From NCBI RefSeq assembly GCF_014656055.1, contig NZ_BNBR01000004.1:511081-575080 (forward strand): a DNA stretch of 64,000 nt, written 5' to 3'. The position numbers and the translations under genes were made by a program. Numbering within the stretch: position 1 is the first letter of the stretch; every line of letters begins with the position of its first letter. Shown one piece after another: positions 26,857-34,496 of this stretch. The stretch is from Streptomyces griseosporeus (GTDB lineage Bacteria > Actinomycetota > Actinomycetes > Streptomycetales > Streptomycetaceae). The notes beneath the pieces are model-generated. The model saw nothing but the letters and a program-made list of their open reading frames with translations, was not told where the DNA came from and searched no databases.

Positions 26857-27984
26857 GTGGCAGGGGCAAGGCAGGCCGTACGCGAGGCCCGCAGGATCGT
26901 CGTCAAGGTGGGCTCCTCCTCACTGACCACCGCGTCGGGCGGACTGGACGCCGACCGAGTCGACGCGCTCGTCGACGTCCTGGCCAAGAGCCGCAGCGGC
27001 GGGGAACACGAGATCGTCCTGGTCTCCTCCGGCGCCATCGCCGCCGGCCTGGCCCCGCTGGGCCTGCGCCGCCGCCCCAAGGACCTCGCCCGCCAGCAGG
27101 CCGCCGCCAGTGTCGGCCAGGGCCTGCTCGTCGCCCGCTACACCGCCTCCTTCGCCCGCTACGGCGTCCGCGTCGGCCAGATCCTGCTGACCAGCGACGA
27201 CATGAGCCGGCGGGCCCACCACCGCAACGCCCAGCGCACCCTCGACCAGCTGCTCACCATGGGCGCGCTGCCGATCGTCAACGAGAACGACACCGTCGCC
27301 ACCGACGAGATCCGCTTCGGCGACAACGACCGTCTCGCCGCCCTCGTCGCCCACCTCGTCCGCGCCGACCTGCTCGTCCTCCTCTCCGACGTGGACGGCG
27401 TCTACGACGGCGACCCCAGCAGGCCCGGCACCTCCCGGATAGCGGAGGTGCGCGGCCCGGAGGACCTCGCGCACGTCGAGATCGGCAGCGCGGGCAAGGC
27501 CGGTGTCGGCACCGGCGGCATGGTCACCAAGGTCGAGGCCGCCTCCATCGCCGCCGCGGCCGGCATCCCCGTGGTGCTGACCAGCGCCGTCCACGCGGCC
27601 GAGGCCCTGTCCGGCGGCGATACCGGCACCTTCTTCCATCCCACCGGCAAGCGTTCCGCCGACCGCCTGCTCTGGCTCCAGCACGCCTCCACCCCGCAGG
27701 GCGCCCTCACCCTGGACGACGGCGCCGTCCGCGCGGTGGTCGAGCGGCGCAAGTCGCTGCTGCCCGCCGGCATCGCCGCCGTCGAGGGCGAGTTCAGCGC
27801 GGGCGACCCGGTGGAGCTGCGGGACACCACGGGGCGCGCGGTGGCCCGCGGGCTCGTCAACTTCGACGCCAAGGAGATCCCCCGGCTGATCGGCCGCTCG
27901 ACGCACGAACTGGCACGCGAACTCGGCCCGGAGTACGAACGCGAGGTCGTACACAGGGACGACCTCGTCCTCCTCCACCCGTAA
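26857..27984 (+). CDS. proB: Glutamate 5-kinase
   Basis: 375 residues: an amino-acid kinase domain (VKVGSSSLTT, VSSGAIAAGL, NENDTVATDEIRFGDND, GTGGMVTKVEAA) followed by a C-terminal PUA domain from about 285. It phosphorylates glutamate as the first step of proline synthesis. The GTG at 26857 gives a normal N-terminus; a GAGGGG lies about 13 bases upstream and a -10-like TAGATT at 26808-26813. The second pathway enzyme, ProA, follows after one small gene with its own promoter. Confidence 0.96.
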   Translation: MAGARQAVREARRIVVKVGSSSLTTASGGLDADRVDALVDVLAKSRSGGEHEIVLVSSGAIAAGLAPLGLRRRPKDLARQQAAASVGQGLLVARYTASFARYGVRVGQILLTSDDMSRRAHHRNAQRTLDQLLTMGALPIVNENDTVATDEIRFGDNDRLAALVAHLVRADLLVLLSDVDGVYDGDPSRPGTSRIAEVRGPEDLAHVEIGSAGKAGVGTGGMVTKVEAASIAAAAGIPVVLTSAVHAAEALSGGDTGTFFHPTGKRSADRLLWLQHASTPQGALTLDDGAVRAVVERRKSLLPAGIAAVEGEFSAGDPVELRDTTGRAVARGLVNFDAKEIPRLIGRSTHELARELGPEYEREVVHRDDLVLLHP

Positions 27985-28122
27985 ACGGTGTCGAAACCTC
28001 CGCTCCCGGTGGGGGACGTTCCGTAAAACCGCCCCGCGAACCGGTACGGCCTGCTCAACTGTGTTCCAGGGGATGTGTTTCAGGCACGCATCCCGTACGG
28101 GCACTGGGAGAAGGAGGCCGTC

Positions 28123-28653
28123 GTGGCCGTCGTGAGACGAGTACGCCCTGGGGCTGCGGCGTCCCGCGCCGGCACGAGCGGGGCGTCCGGCGGCGGCGCG
28201 GACCGGGGCGCGCAGGGCGCGCGGGGCGCCCGCGCGGACGGTGAGGAGCGCGTCCTGAGCAGCGTGCCCGCCCCCGACGCCGGGTCCGGCGGCCACGGCA
28301 CCCCCGAGGACCTGCCGCGTCTGTGGCACGTCACCCTCAGCGTCTCCGGCCGGGAGGTCCCGCTGACGGAGGTGCGGCGCGGCCTGGAGCAGCTCGCGCA
28401 CGACCACCCGTTCCTGCTGACCAGCCGCTACGCGGGCGACCACGCCGAGATCCGCTACTGGGAGGAGGCCCGCGACCTGCACGACGCCGCCGCCGTCGCG
28501 CTGCGCCTGTGGGGCGAGCACCGCCGCACCGCCGGCCTGCCGCCGTGGGAGATCGTCGGCCTGGAGGTCATCGACCGCGAGACCTACCACCAGCGGGTCG
28601 CGGAGGGCTACGGCCCGCCACCGGCGGCACCGGTGGGCATCCAGCCCTTCTAG
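28123..28653 (+). CDS. Conserved-looking hypothetical protein between proB and proA
   Basis: About 176 residues and not recognised. The first 65 are low-complexity Ala/Gly/Arg; residues about 70-165 form a compact domain (LPRLWHVTLSVSGREVPL, HPFLLTSRYAGDHAEIRYWEEARDL) with alternating strand and helix character, no membrane segment and no cysteines. The GTG at 28123 has AAGGAGG five bases upstream; an upstream ATG at 28075 in the same frame lacks a ribosome site. The domain start hints that a much shorter product from an internal start is also possible. Its place between two proline genes may be historical rather than functional. Confidence 0.7.
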   Translation: MAVVRRVRPGAAASRAGTSGASGGGADRGAQGARGARADGEERVLSSVPAPDAGSGGHGTPEDLPRLWHVTLSVSGREVPLTEVRRGLEQLAHDHPFLLTSRYAGDHAEIRYWEEARDLHDAAAVALRLWGEHRRTAGLPPWEIVGLEVIDRETYHQRVAEGYGPPPAAPVGIQPF

Positions 28654-28737
28654 GCCCCTCCTGGTTGTCACAGGTCCGTGCGCGGGTGCCGGGCTTGTCA
28701 CCCTTTGGGCCGTCTGTCTCGGGGTGTGGGACGAGCG

Positions 28738-28766
28738 CTGGACGCTCCTGTCCGGCGCACTACCCT
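28738..28766 (+). promoter_or_regulatory. Promoter giving a leaderless proA transcript
   Basis: A -35-like CTGGAC (28738-28743) and -10 TACCCT (28761-28766) are separated by 17 bases. Transcription would start at about 28773, the A of the proA ATG, and no Shine-Dalgarno is present. Confidence 0.65.
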
Positions 28767-28772
28767 TCCCTC

Positions 28773-30059
28773 ATGACCACGCTCTCGCCGTACGACGCCA
28801 TGTCCCCGGTCACCCAGGCCGCCTACCGTGCCAAGGCCGCCGCCGCGACGCTCGCGCCGGTGCCGCGGGCCGAGAAGGACGACGCGCTGCTCGCCATCGC
28901 GGACGCGCTGGAGGTCCGCACGAGCGAGATCGTCGAGGCCAACGCCCTGGACCTGGCCAAGGCCCGCGAGGGCGGCATGAGCGACGGCATGATCGACCGC
29001 CTCACGCTCACCCCGGAGCGGGTCCGCGCCATCGCCTCCGACGTGCGCGACGTCGCCGCCCTGCCCGACCCGGTCGGCGCGGTCGTCCGCGGCTCGACCC
29101 TGCCCAACGGCATCGACCTGCGCCAGATCCGCGTCCCGCTCGGCGTCGTCGGCATCATCTACGAGGGCCGCCCCAACGTCACCGTCGACGCCGCCGCCCT
29201 CTGCCTGAAGTCCGGCAACGCCGTCCTGCTCCGCGGCTCCTCCTCCGCGTACCAGTCGAACACCGCCCTGGTGCGCGTCCTGCGGGACGCCGTCGGCGGC
29301 GCCGGGCTGCCCGCCGACGCCATCCAGCTCGTCCCCGGCGAGAGCCGGGACAGCGTCCGCGAGCTGATGCGCGCCCGCGGCCTGGTCGACGTGCTGATCC
29401 CGCGCGGCGGCGCCTCGCTGATCAACACCGTCGTCCAGGAGTCCACCGTCCCGGTCATCGAGACCGGCACCGGCAACTGCCACGTCTACGTCGACGCGCA
29501 GGCCGACCTCGACATGGCCGTCGACATCCTGATCAACTCCAAGGCCCAGCGGGTCGGCGTCTGCAACGCCGCCGAGACCCTCCTCGTCCACCAGGACATC
29601 GCCGCCGAGTTCCTGCCCCGTGCGCTCGACGCCCTCGCCGACGCCGGCGTCACCGTGCACGCCGACGAGCGGGTGATGGCGTACGCCAAGGACTCCCGGG
29701 CCACCGTGGTCGAGGCCACGCCCGAGGACTGGGAGACGGAGTACCTGTCGTACGACATCGCCGCCGCCGTCGTCGACTCCCTGGACAAGGCCGTCGAGCA
29801 CATCCGGCTGTGGACCTCCGGCCACACCGAGGCCATCGTCACCACCTCGCAGCAGGCCGCCCGCCGCTTCACCCAGCTGGTCGACTCGACCACGGTCGCG
29901 GTGAACGCCTCCACCCGCTTCACCGACGGCGGCCAGTTCGGCTTCGGCGCGGAGATCGGCATCTCCACGCAGAAGCTGCACGCCCGCGGCCCCATGGGCC
30001 TGCCGGAGCTGACCAGCACGAAGTACATCGTCACGGGCGACGGGCACGTACGCCGCTGA
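28773..30059 (+). CDS. proA: Gamma-glutamyl phosphate reductase
   Basis: 428-residue aldehyde-dehydrogenase-superfamily enzyme that reduces glutamyl-5-phosphate with NADPH in proline synthesis. The catalytic cysteine is C264 in RVGVCNAAET; other family blocks are IPRGGASLI, ETGTGNCHVYVD and NASTRFTDGGQFGFGAEIGIST. The ATG coincides with the predicted transcription start, so it is probably leaderless. A 30-bp perfect palindrome follows immediately after its stop. Confidence 0.96.
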   Translation: MTTLSPYDAMSPVTQAAYRAKAAAATLAPVPRAEKDDALLAIADALEVRTSEIVEANALDLAKAREGGMSDGMIDRLTLTPERVRAIASDVRDVAALPDPVGAVVRGSTLPNGIDLRQIRVPLGVVGIIYEGRPNVTVDAAALCLKSGNAVLLRGSSSAYQSNTALVRVLRDAVGGAGLPADAIQLVPGESRDSVRELMRARGLVDVLIPRGGASLINTVVQESTVPVIETGTGNCHVYVDAQADLDMAVDILINSKAQRVGVCNAAETLLVHQDIAAEFLPRALDALADAGVTVHADERVMAYAKDSRATVVEATPEDWETEYLSYDIAAAVVDSLDKAVEHIRLWTSGHTEAIVTTSQQAARRFTQLVDSTTVAVNASTRFTDGGQFGFGAEIGISTQKLHARGPMGLPELTSTKYIVTGDGHVRR

Positions 30060-30062
30060 AAC

Positions 30063-30092
30063 CATCCGCCCTACCGGCCGGTAGGGCGGATG
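30063..30092 (+). terminator. Perfect 30-bp palindrome after proA
   Basis: Two adjoining 15-base arms (CATCCGCCCTACCGG and its complement) with no spacer, starting three bases after the proA stop and followed by AATTTCC. It is most simply an intrinsic terminator; a dimer-binding site is an alternative. Confidence 0.75.
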
Positions 30093-30142
30093 AATTTCCA
30101 TACCGTCTGCCCAAATTGACCCCCCAGGTCTACTCTGGATCC

Positions 30143-30727
30143 GTGCCGGAGGACGTGGGGGGTACGCCGTTCCCTGACGGCTGGGAGCCCGACGACGACC
30201 ACGACCGCGGGGTGTCGGACGAAGAGTTCGCCTCCGTGGTCTTCGACGAGGCCTTCGTACGCGCGGCCACGGTCCACGAGCCCACCGCCGTCGAACGCCT
30301 CCTGGCAGCCGCCCAGGCCAGAGCGGAGGCCTCCGAGGCAGAGGCGGCCCGCCGCACCCGCGCCCGCGGCGAGCGCTACGACGACGGCTACGGCCCCGGC
30401 GGTTTCGGCCCGGACCCCGGCTACGACGACTTCGACGACGAGGACGCCGACGACGGCTACCCCTTCGACCGCCGCCACGGCTTCCTGGGCGCGTACGGCC
30501 GGCAGACCCGCTGGCACCGGCCCGTCGCCTGGATGCTCGCCCTCGTGATGGGCGTCGGCATGGTCGCGCTCGCCTTCGCCGCCGTCTACCGGGGCGCCTC
30601 CGGCGGCAGCCGCGACCGCGTCCCGCCGCCCGCCTCGACCGGGCTGGAACAGGGCACCCCGGCGGCTCCCTCCGCCTCCGCCGACTACTCCCCGCCGGCG
30701 GTCTCAGCGGTCCCTCGCACCCCCTGA
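30143..30727 (+). CDS. SCO2584-family spore-wall-associated membrane protein
   Basis: 194 residues: an acidic cytoplasmic N-terminus, one membrane segment (WMLALVMGVGMVALAFAAVY, about 125-148) and a short Pro/Ser-rich extracytoplasmic tail. The N-terminus carries EEFASVVFDEAFVRAATVHEPTAVERL, split here as SVVFDEAFVRAA and PTAVERLL, which recurs in the next gene. The family is named after S. coelicolor SCO2584, reported in connection with the spore-wall-synthesising complex. A -10-like TACTCT (30131-30136) sits seven bases before the GTG, so it is probably leaderless. Confidence 0.8.
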   Translation: MPEDVGGTPFPDGWEPDDDHDRGVSDEEFASVVFDEAFVRAATVHEPTAVERLLAAAQARAEASEAEAARRTRARGERYDDGYGPGGFGPDPGYDDFDDEDADDGYPFDRRHGFLGAYGRQTRWHRPVAWMLALVMGVGMVALAFAAVYRGASGGSRDRVPPPASTGLEQGTPAAPSASADYSPPAVSAVPRTP

Positions 30728-30815
30728 CCCGCCCGCGCCCGGCTGGTGAGAACCTGTCAGAAGTTGTCGTGTACCACGGCGTTTACCGGGGCTCCCCGAG
30801 ACCTACCCTGAAGGT

Positions 30816-31886
30816 ATGGGCGCGCCTGGAGAGCCACCTGAGGGGACACCCGAGGGAGCCCCCGGTGGTGGTGAGGACGAATACCGATCCGTCGTCTTCG
30901 ACGAGTCGTTCGTCCGTGCTGCCCGCCTCCAGGAGTACTCCGCCGTGGAGCGGATGGCCGAGCACGCCCCCGCCGTCCGCCGCCGCCCGCCCCTGCACCG
31001 GGGTCTGTCCCGGCAGGCACTGGTCCTGGTGCTGCTGATCGCCGTCGCCTTCGGCACCGCGATCTACATGGGCGTACGGCACCCGTACTCCTCGCCGGCG
31101 GCCCGGCAGCCCGTCGAGCCCCTGCGCATGACCGTCATCCCGCTCGCCCCCGAGGTCAGGGTGCCCGGCGCCGCCGACGCCGAGTACCTGTTCGCGCACA
31201 GTCCGGCCGCCCAGTTCCGCATCGGCGCCGAGGGCATTCCGCTGCCCGCCTCACGGCGCACCGCGCACTTCTCCGACAGCCAGGTCGTCACCGCCCTGAC
31301 CACCGCCAAGGACTACCTCGTGCGCTCCTCGCTCTACCCCGAGGTGCTCACCGGACAGCAGGTCCGCCCCGTGCGCGTGCTGCTCGACCCGGACCAACTC
31401 GACCAGTTCGACGAGAGCTTCACCCACCCGGCCGCCGACGGCCGGCACGCCCCCACCGGCTGGCTGGTCCGCTTCGACCCCGCCCGGGCCGAGCTGGCCG
31501 ACCGCAAGATCCGCGTCCAGGGCACCCTGCAGGCCGCCGAGACCGACTCCGCCACCCTCGAGGTCACCGCCGACCACACCTTCGTCTACGCCCTGCGCCC
31601 GGCCGGCTCCGACGGCACGGACCGCGTCTCCCTGTTCACCGTCCGCCGCGAGCTGCAGTTCCGCTTCGACCGGGAGGACCTGCGCCTGCACCAGGCCCAG
31701 CTGGTCGTCTCCTACGTCCAGGCCGGGCCGCTGTCCTGCGCCGAGGACGCCACCAACCACCTGCGCCCGCTGCTCGCCGGCCAGACCGCGAAGAACGGCG
31801 GCCCGGCCGGGACCGACCCCTACGCCACGGGCAGCGCGACGGCCCTGTGCGGCACCCTGGCGACGAGCGCGCAGCCGAGGGTGTGA
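30816..31886 (+). CDS. SCO2583-family membrane protein
   Basis: 356 residues. The short cytoplasmic N-terminus has YRSVVFDESFVRAARLQEYS and AVERM, matching the preceding gene. A membrane segment at about 66-88 (ALVLVLLIAVAFGTAIYMGV) is followed by a large extracytoplasmic region of about 265 residues with no recognised catalytic motif; two Cys near the C-terminus (LSCAED, ALCGTL) could form a disulfide. A -10 TACCCT (30804-30809) lies seven bases before the ATG, again suggesting a leaderless mRNA. It likely works with the SCO2584-like protein in the wall complex (inference from shared motif and neighbourhood). Confidence 0.8.
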   Translation: MGAPGEPPEGTPEGAPGGGEDEYRSVVFDESFVRAARLQEYSAVERMAEHAPAVRRRPPLHRGLSRQALVLVLLIAVAFGTAIYMGVRHPYSSPAARQPVEPLRMTVIPLAPEVRVPGAADAEYLFAHSPAAQFRIGAEGIPLPASRRTAHFSDSQVVTALTTAKDYLVRSSLYPEVLTGQQVRPVRVLLDPDQLDQFDESFTHPAADGRHAPTGWLVRFDPARAELADRKIRVQGTLQAAETDSATLEVTADHTFVYALRPAGSDGTDRVSLFTVRRELQFRFDREDLRLHQAQLVVSYVQAGPLSCAEDATNHLRPLLAGQTAKNGGPAGTDPYATGSATALCGTLATSAQPRV

Positions 31887-31967
31887 GCGGCGGCGCCACC
31901 TGGGCCCGCGCCCGGTGAGCGAGGGCGGTGCCCGGACCGGCGCCCGGTGCCGTAGGTCCTCGTCGTG

Positions 31968-33125
31968 TCAGTCCTCGTCGCTCGGCCGGTCCGTCGGCGG
32001 CCGGTCCGCCGGGGGCTCGTCCGCAGGGCGGTCCTTCGTCGTCGTACCGCCCGAGCCCGCCTGCCCCGCGGACCCCGCGAACCCGGCGAAGCCGCGCCGG
32101 ACGCGGCCGCCCAGGTCGCCGGCCCCGCCCGCCAGGTCGGTGACCAGCTTCATCAGCGGGTCCTTCGACGTCTTGACGTGGGTGGCGTAGTGCGAGGCCG
32201 ACTCACGGAAGGAGTCGGAGACCGAGGTGTCCTTGTCCTCGCTGCGCCGCGGGTAGTGGCCGTCCATGATCCGCTGGTAGTCCCGCGACTCCGACCACTT
32301 CTTCAGCTCGGCCGCCCGCACCGTGGTGAAGGGGTGCGAGCGCGGCATCACGTTCAGGATCTTCAGCACCGAGTCGCGCAGGTCGCCGCCCGCCTCGTAC
32401 TCCTCGGCCTGCGCCAGGAACGCGTCCACGTTCATCTCGTGCAGATGGTTGCCGCCCGCGATCTTCATCAGGCCGCGCATCGACGCCCGGAGGTCCTGGC
32501 CCACCAGCAGCCCCGCCCGGTCGGCGGACAGCTCAGACTTGCGGAACCACTCCCGCAGCGCCGTCACGATCGCCATGACCGCCAGATTGCCCAGCGGGAT
32601 CCACGCCACCCGGATGGCGAGGTTCGTCAGGAACAGCAGAACCGTCCGGTACACCGAGTGGCCCGACAGGGCGTGGCCCACCTCGTGCCCGATGACCGCC
32701 CGCATCTCCTCCTCGTCGAGCAGCTCGACGAGCCCCGTGGTGACCACGATGATCGGCTCGTCCAGGCCGATGCACATCGCGTTCGGCTGCGGGTCCTGGT
32801 TGACGTACATCGGCGGGACCTTCTCCAGGTCCAGGATGTAACAGGCGTCCCGCAGCATGTCGTTGAGGTGCGCGAACTGCTGGTCCGACACCCGCACCGA
32901 GTCGGACAGGAACAGCAGCCTGAGGCTCCGCTCGGGCAGCAGCCCGCTCAGCGCCTTGAACACCGTGTCGAACCCGCTCAGCTTGCGCAGCGCCACCAGG
33001 GCCGAGCGGTCCGCCGGATGCTCGTACGCACGCGAGGAGATCCCCGGGAAGCGCCTGCGCTGCCTGCTCGGCACCTGCGCGTGCCCGTTGTGCTCGTGGC
33101 CGTCGTCGGACATGTGGTCCCCCAT
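31968..33125 (-). CDS. M48-family metallopeptidase
   Basis: 385 residues. The zinc site is H147-E-V-G-H151 with a third ligand probably E199 (SELSADRAG), as in HtpX/STE24 peptidases. Membrane segments at about 158-175 and 180-193 lie between them. The N- and C-termini are charged and low in complexity. Such enzymes degrade misfolded or specific membrane proteins. The first ATG is at 33125; a second at 33113 has a GGGGGA ribosome site and may be the true start. It is divergent from the small membrane-protein genes and faces the SCO2583-like gene. Confidence 0.88.
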   Translation of the reverse strand: MGDHMSDDGHEHNGHAQVPSRQRRRFPGISSRAYEHPADRSALVALRKLSGFDTVFKALSGLLPERSLRLLFLSDSVRVSDQQFAHLNDMLRDACYILDLEKVPPMYVNQDPQPNAMCIGLDEPIIVVTTGLVELLDEEEMRAVIGHEVGHALSGHSVYRTVLLFLTNLAIRVAWIPLGNLAVMAIVTALREWFRKSELSADRAGLLVGQDLRASMRGLMKIAGGNHLHEMNVDAFLAQAEEYEAGGDLRDSVLKILNVMPRSHPFTTVRAAELKKWSESRDYQRIMDGHYPRRSEDKDTSVSDSFRESASHYATHVKTSKDPLMKLVTDLAGGAGDLGGRVRRGFAGFAGSAGQAGSGGTTTKDRPADEPPADRPPTDRPSDED

Positions 33126-33228
33126 GTGCGTCGGTGTGGCCGTCCTGCGGCCCTGTGCGCCCCCGAAGCCGGTCCCAGCCTAGGCGGAGTTACCGTGGAC
33201 GGGCACCACACCGAAGGAGTCCCGTGCC

Positions 33229-33390
33229 ATGGAGTACAACCCCGCAGCCGCCTGGCTCACCGAGGCCGCGAGCGCTGCCCAGCAACAGGGGTCGGGGTAT
33301 CTGCTCCGGGTCGTCCTGATCGTGATGGTCGTCGGGTGCGTCCTGACCGCGTGGGTCCTGCTGCGGGGCTACAAGCGGAAGGACGACTGA
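33229..33390 (+). CDS. 53-residue single-span membrane protein
   Basis: A short reading frame with a GAAGGAG ribosome site about ten bases before the ATG. It encodes a Gln/Ala-rich N-terminus (AAAWLTEAASAAQQQGSGYL), one membrane span (VVLIVMVVGCVLTAWVLL) and a basic end (RGYKRKDD), so the C-terminus is probably cytoplasmic. A TACCGT (33191-33196) could be its -10. A second gene of the same design follows 110 bases later. Function unknown. Confidence 0.65.
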   Translation: MEYNPAAAWLTEAASAAQQQGSGYLLRVVLIVMVVGCVLTAWVLLRGYKRKDD

Positions 33391-33500
33391 GCCCCCGGGA
33401 AGGTTCCCCGTTGGCGGAGTCGGCGTGATCGCCGACGAGGCGCCCGCTTACGATGGGCCGACGTCTTTATCCCGCCCACACCGGATAGGTCCTGCCGAAG

Positions 33501-33665
33501 ATGAGCTTCCACAGCGCCGCAGCCCAGTTGGTCACCCTTGCCGCCGAGGGCGAGGAGCACGGCGGCAACCACGAGAGCCTCAGCCCCTACGTCACCGGCG
33601 GCAGCGCGTTCCTCATCCTGCTGCTCCTGCTGTGGATCACCACCCGCTTCAACCGGGACCGCTGA
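33501..33665 (+). CDS. 54-residue single-span membrane protein
   Basis: Encodes a His/Glu-rich N-terminus (AAAQLVTLAAEGEEHGGNHES), split here around position 12, one membrane span (AFLILLLLLWITT) and a basic end (RFNRDR). The ribosome site is weak (GAAG directly before the ATG). It shares size, topology and location with the gene just upstream and precedes nadD. Codon bias is normal for this genome, which supports it being real. Function unknown. Confidence 0.65.
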   Translation: MSFHSAAAQLVTLAAEGEEHGGNHESLSPYVTGGSAFLILLLLLWITTRFNRDR

Positions 33666-33747
33666 GCCCGCCCCGGCGGCCCGTCCCGGCCGGTGCCGGG
33701 GAACTGGCGGCGAAGGCCCCCAGGCCGGGCCGGTAGGGTCTGCACGC

Positions 33748-34479
33748 ATGGGAGAGCAGGACATGCCTACCGGTCCGGCGCACGACACGGAACAGAGCCC
33801 GGCCGCCCCGCCGTACCGCACGGCCGGCGCGGCGGGCCCGCACCACGTCCGGCGGCCGGTGTACGGCCCGGGCAGCGGCCCGTCCGGCGCGGGCAAGCGC
33901 CGCCTCGGCGTCATGGGCGGCACCTTCGACCCGATCCACCACGGGCACCTGGTGGCGGCCAGTGAGGTCGCCGCCCAGTTCCACCTGGACGAGGTCGTCT
34001 TCGTGCCGACCGGCGAGCCGTGGCAGAAGAGCCACCGCACGGTGTCCCCGGCCGAGGACCGCTACCTGATGACGGTCATCGCGACCGCCGAGAACCCGCA
34101 GTTCTCCGTGAGCCGCATCGACATCGACCGCGGCGGCCCCACGTACACCGTCGACACCCTGCGCGACCTGCGCGCCCTCAACCCCGACACCGACCTGTTC
34201 TTCATCACCGGAGCCGACGCGCTCGGCCAGATCCTGACCTGGCGGGACACCGAGGAACTCTTCTCCCTCGCGCACTTCATCGGGGTCACCCGGCCCGGAC
34301 ACCACCTCGACGACCCCGGCCTCCCGGAGGGCGGCGTCTCCCTCGTCGAGGTCCCCGCGCTCGCCATCTCCTCCACCGACTGCCGAGCGCGAGTCGCCAA
34401 GGGCGACCCCATCTGGTATCTGGTGCCGGACGGAGTCGTGCGCTACATCGACAAGCGCGAGCTGTACCGCGGCGAGTGA
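33748..34479 (+). CDS. nadD: Nicotinate-nucleotide adenylyltransferase
   Basis: 243 residues; makes nicotinate adenine dinucleotide from NaMN and ATP in NAD synthesis. The nucleotidyltransferase signatures are GGTFDPIHHGH at residues 57-67 and ISSTDCR near the C-terminus. About 50 extra N-terminal residues, Pro/Gly-rich, precede the catalytic domain. A -10-like TAGGGT (33734-33739) lies eight bases before the ATG, suggesting a leaderless mRNA; an ATG at 33763 is an alternative. The LCP gene follows after 17 bases, so nadD, the LCP gene and rsfS may share a transcript, a neighbourhood common in bacteria for nadD and rsfS. Confidence 0.95.
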   Translation: MGEQDMPTGPAHDTEQSPAAPPYRTAGAAGPHHVRRPVYGPGSGPSGAGKRRLGVMGGTFDPIHHGHLVAASEVAAQFHLDEVVFVPTGEPWQKSHRTVSPAEDRYLMTVIATAENPQFSVSRIDIDRGGPTYTVDTLRDLRALNPDTDLFFITGADALGQILTWRDTEELFSLAHFIGVTRPGHHLDDPGLPEGGVSLVEVPALAISSTDCRARVAKGDPIWYLVPDGVVRYIDKRELYRGE

Positions 34480-34496
34480 GCCGAGAGGGGCTACCG

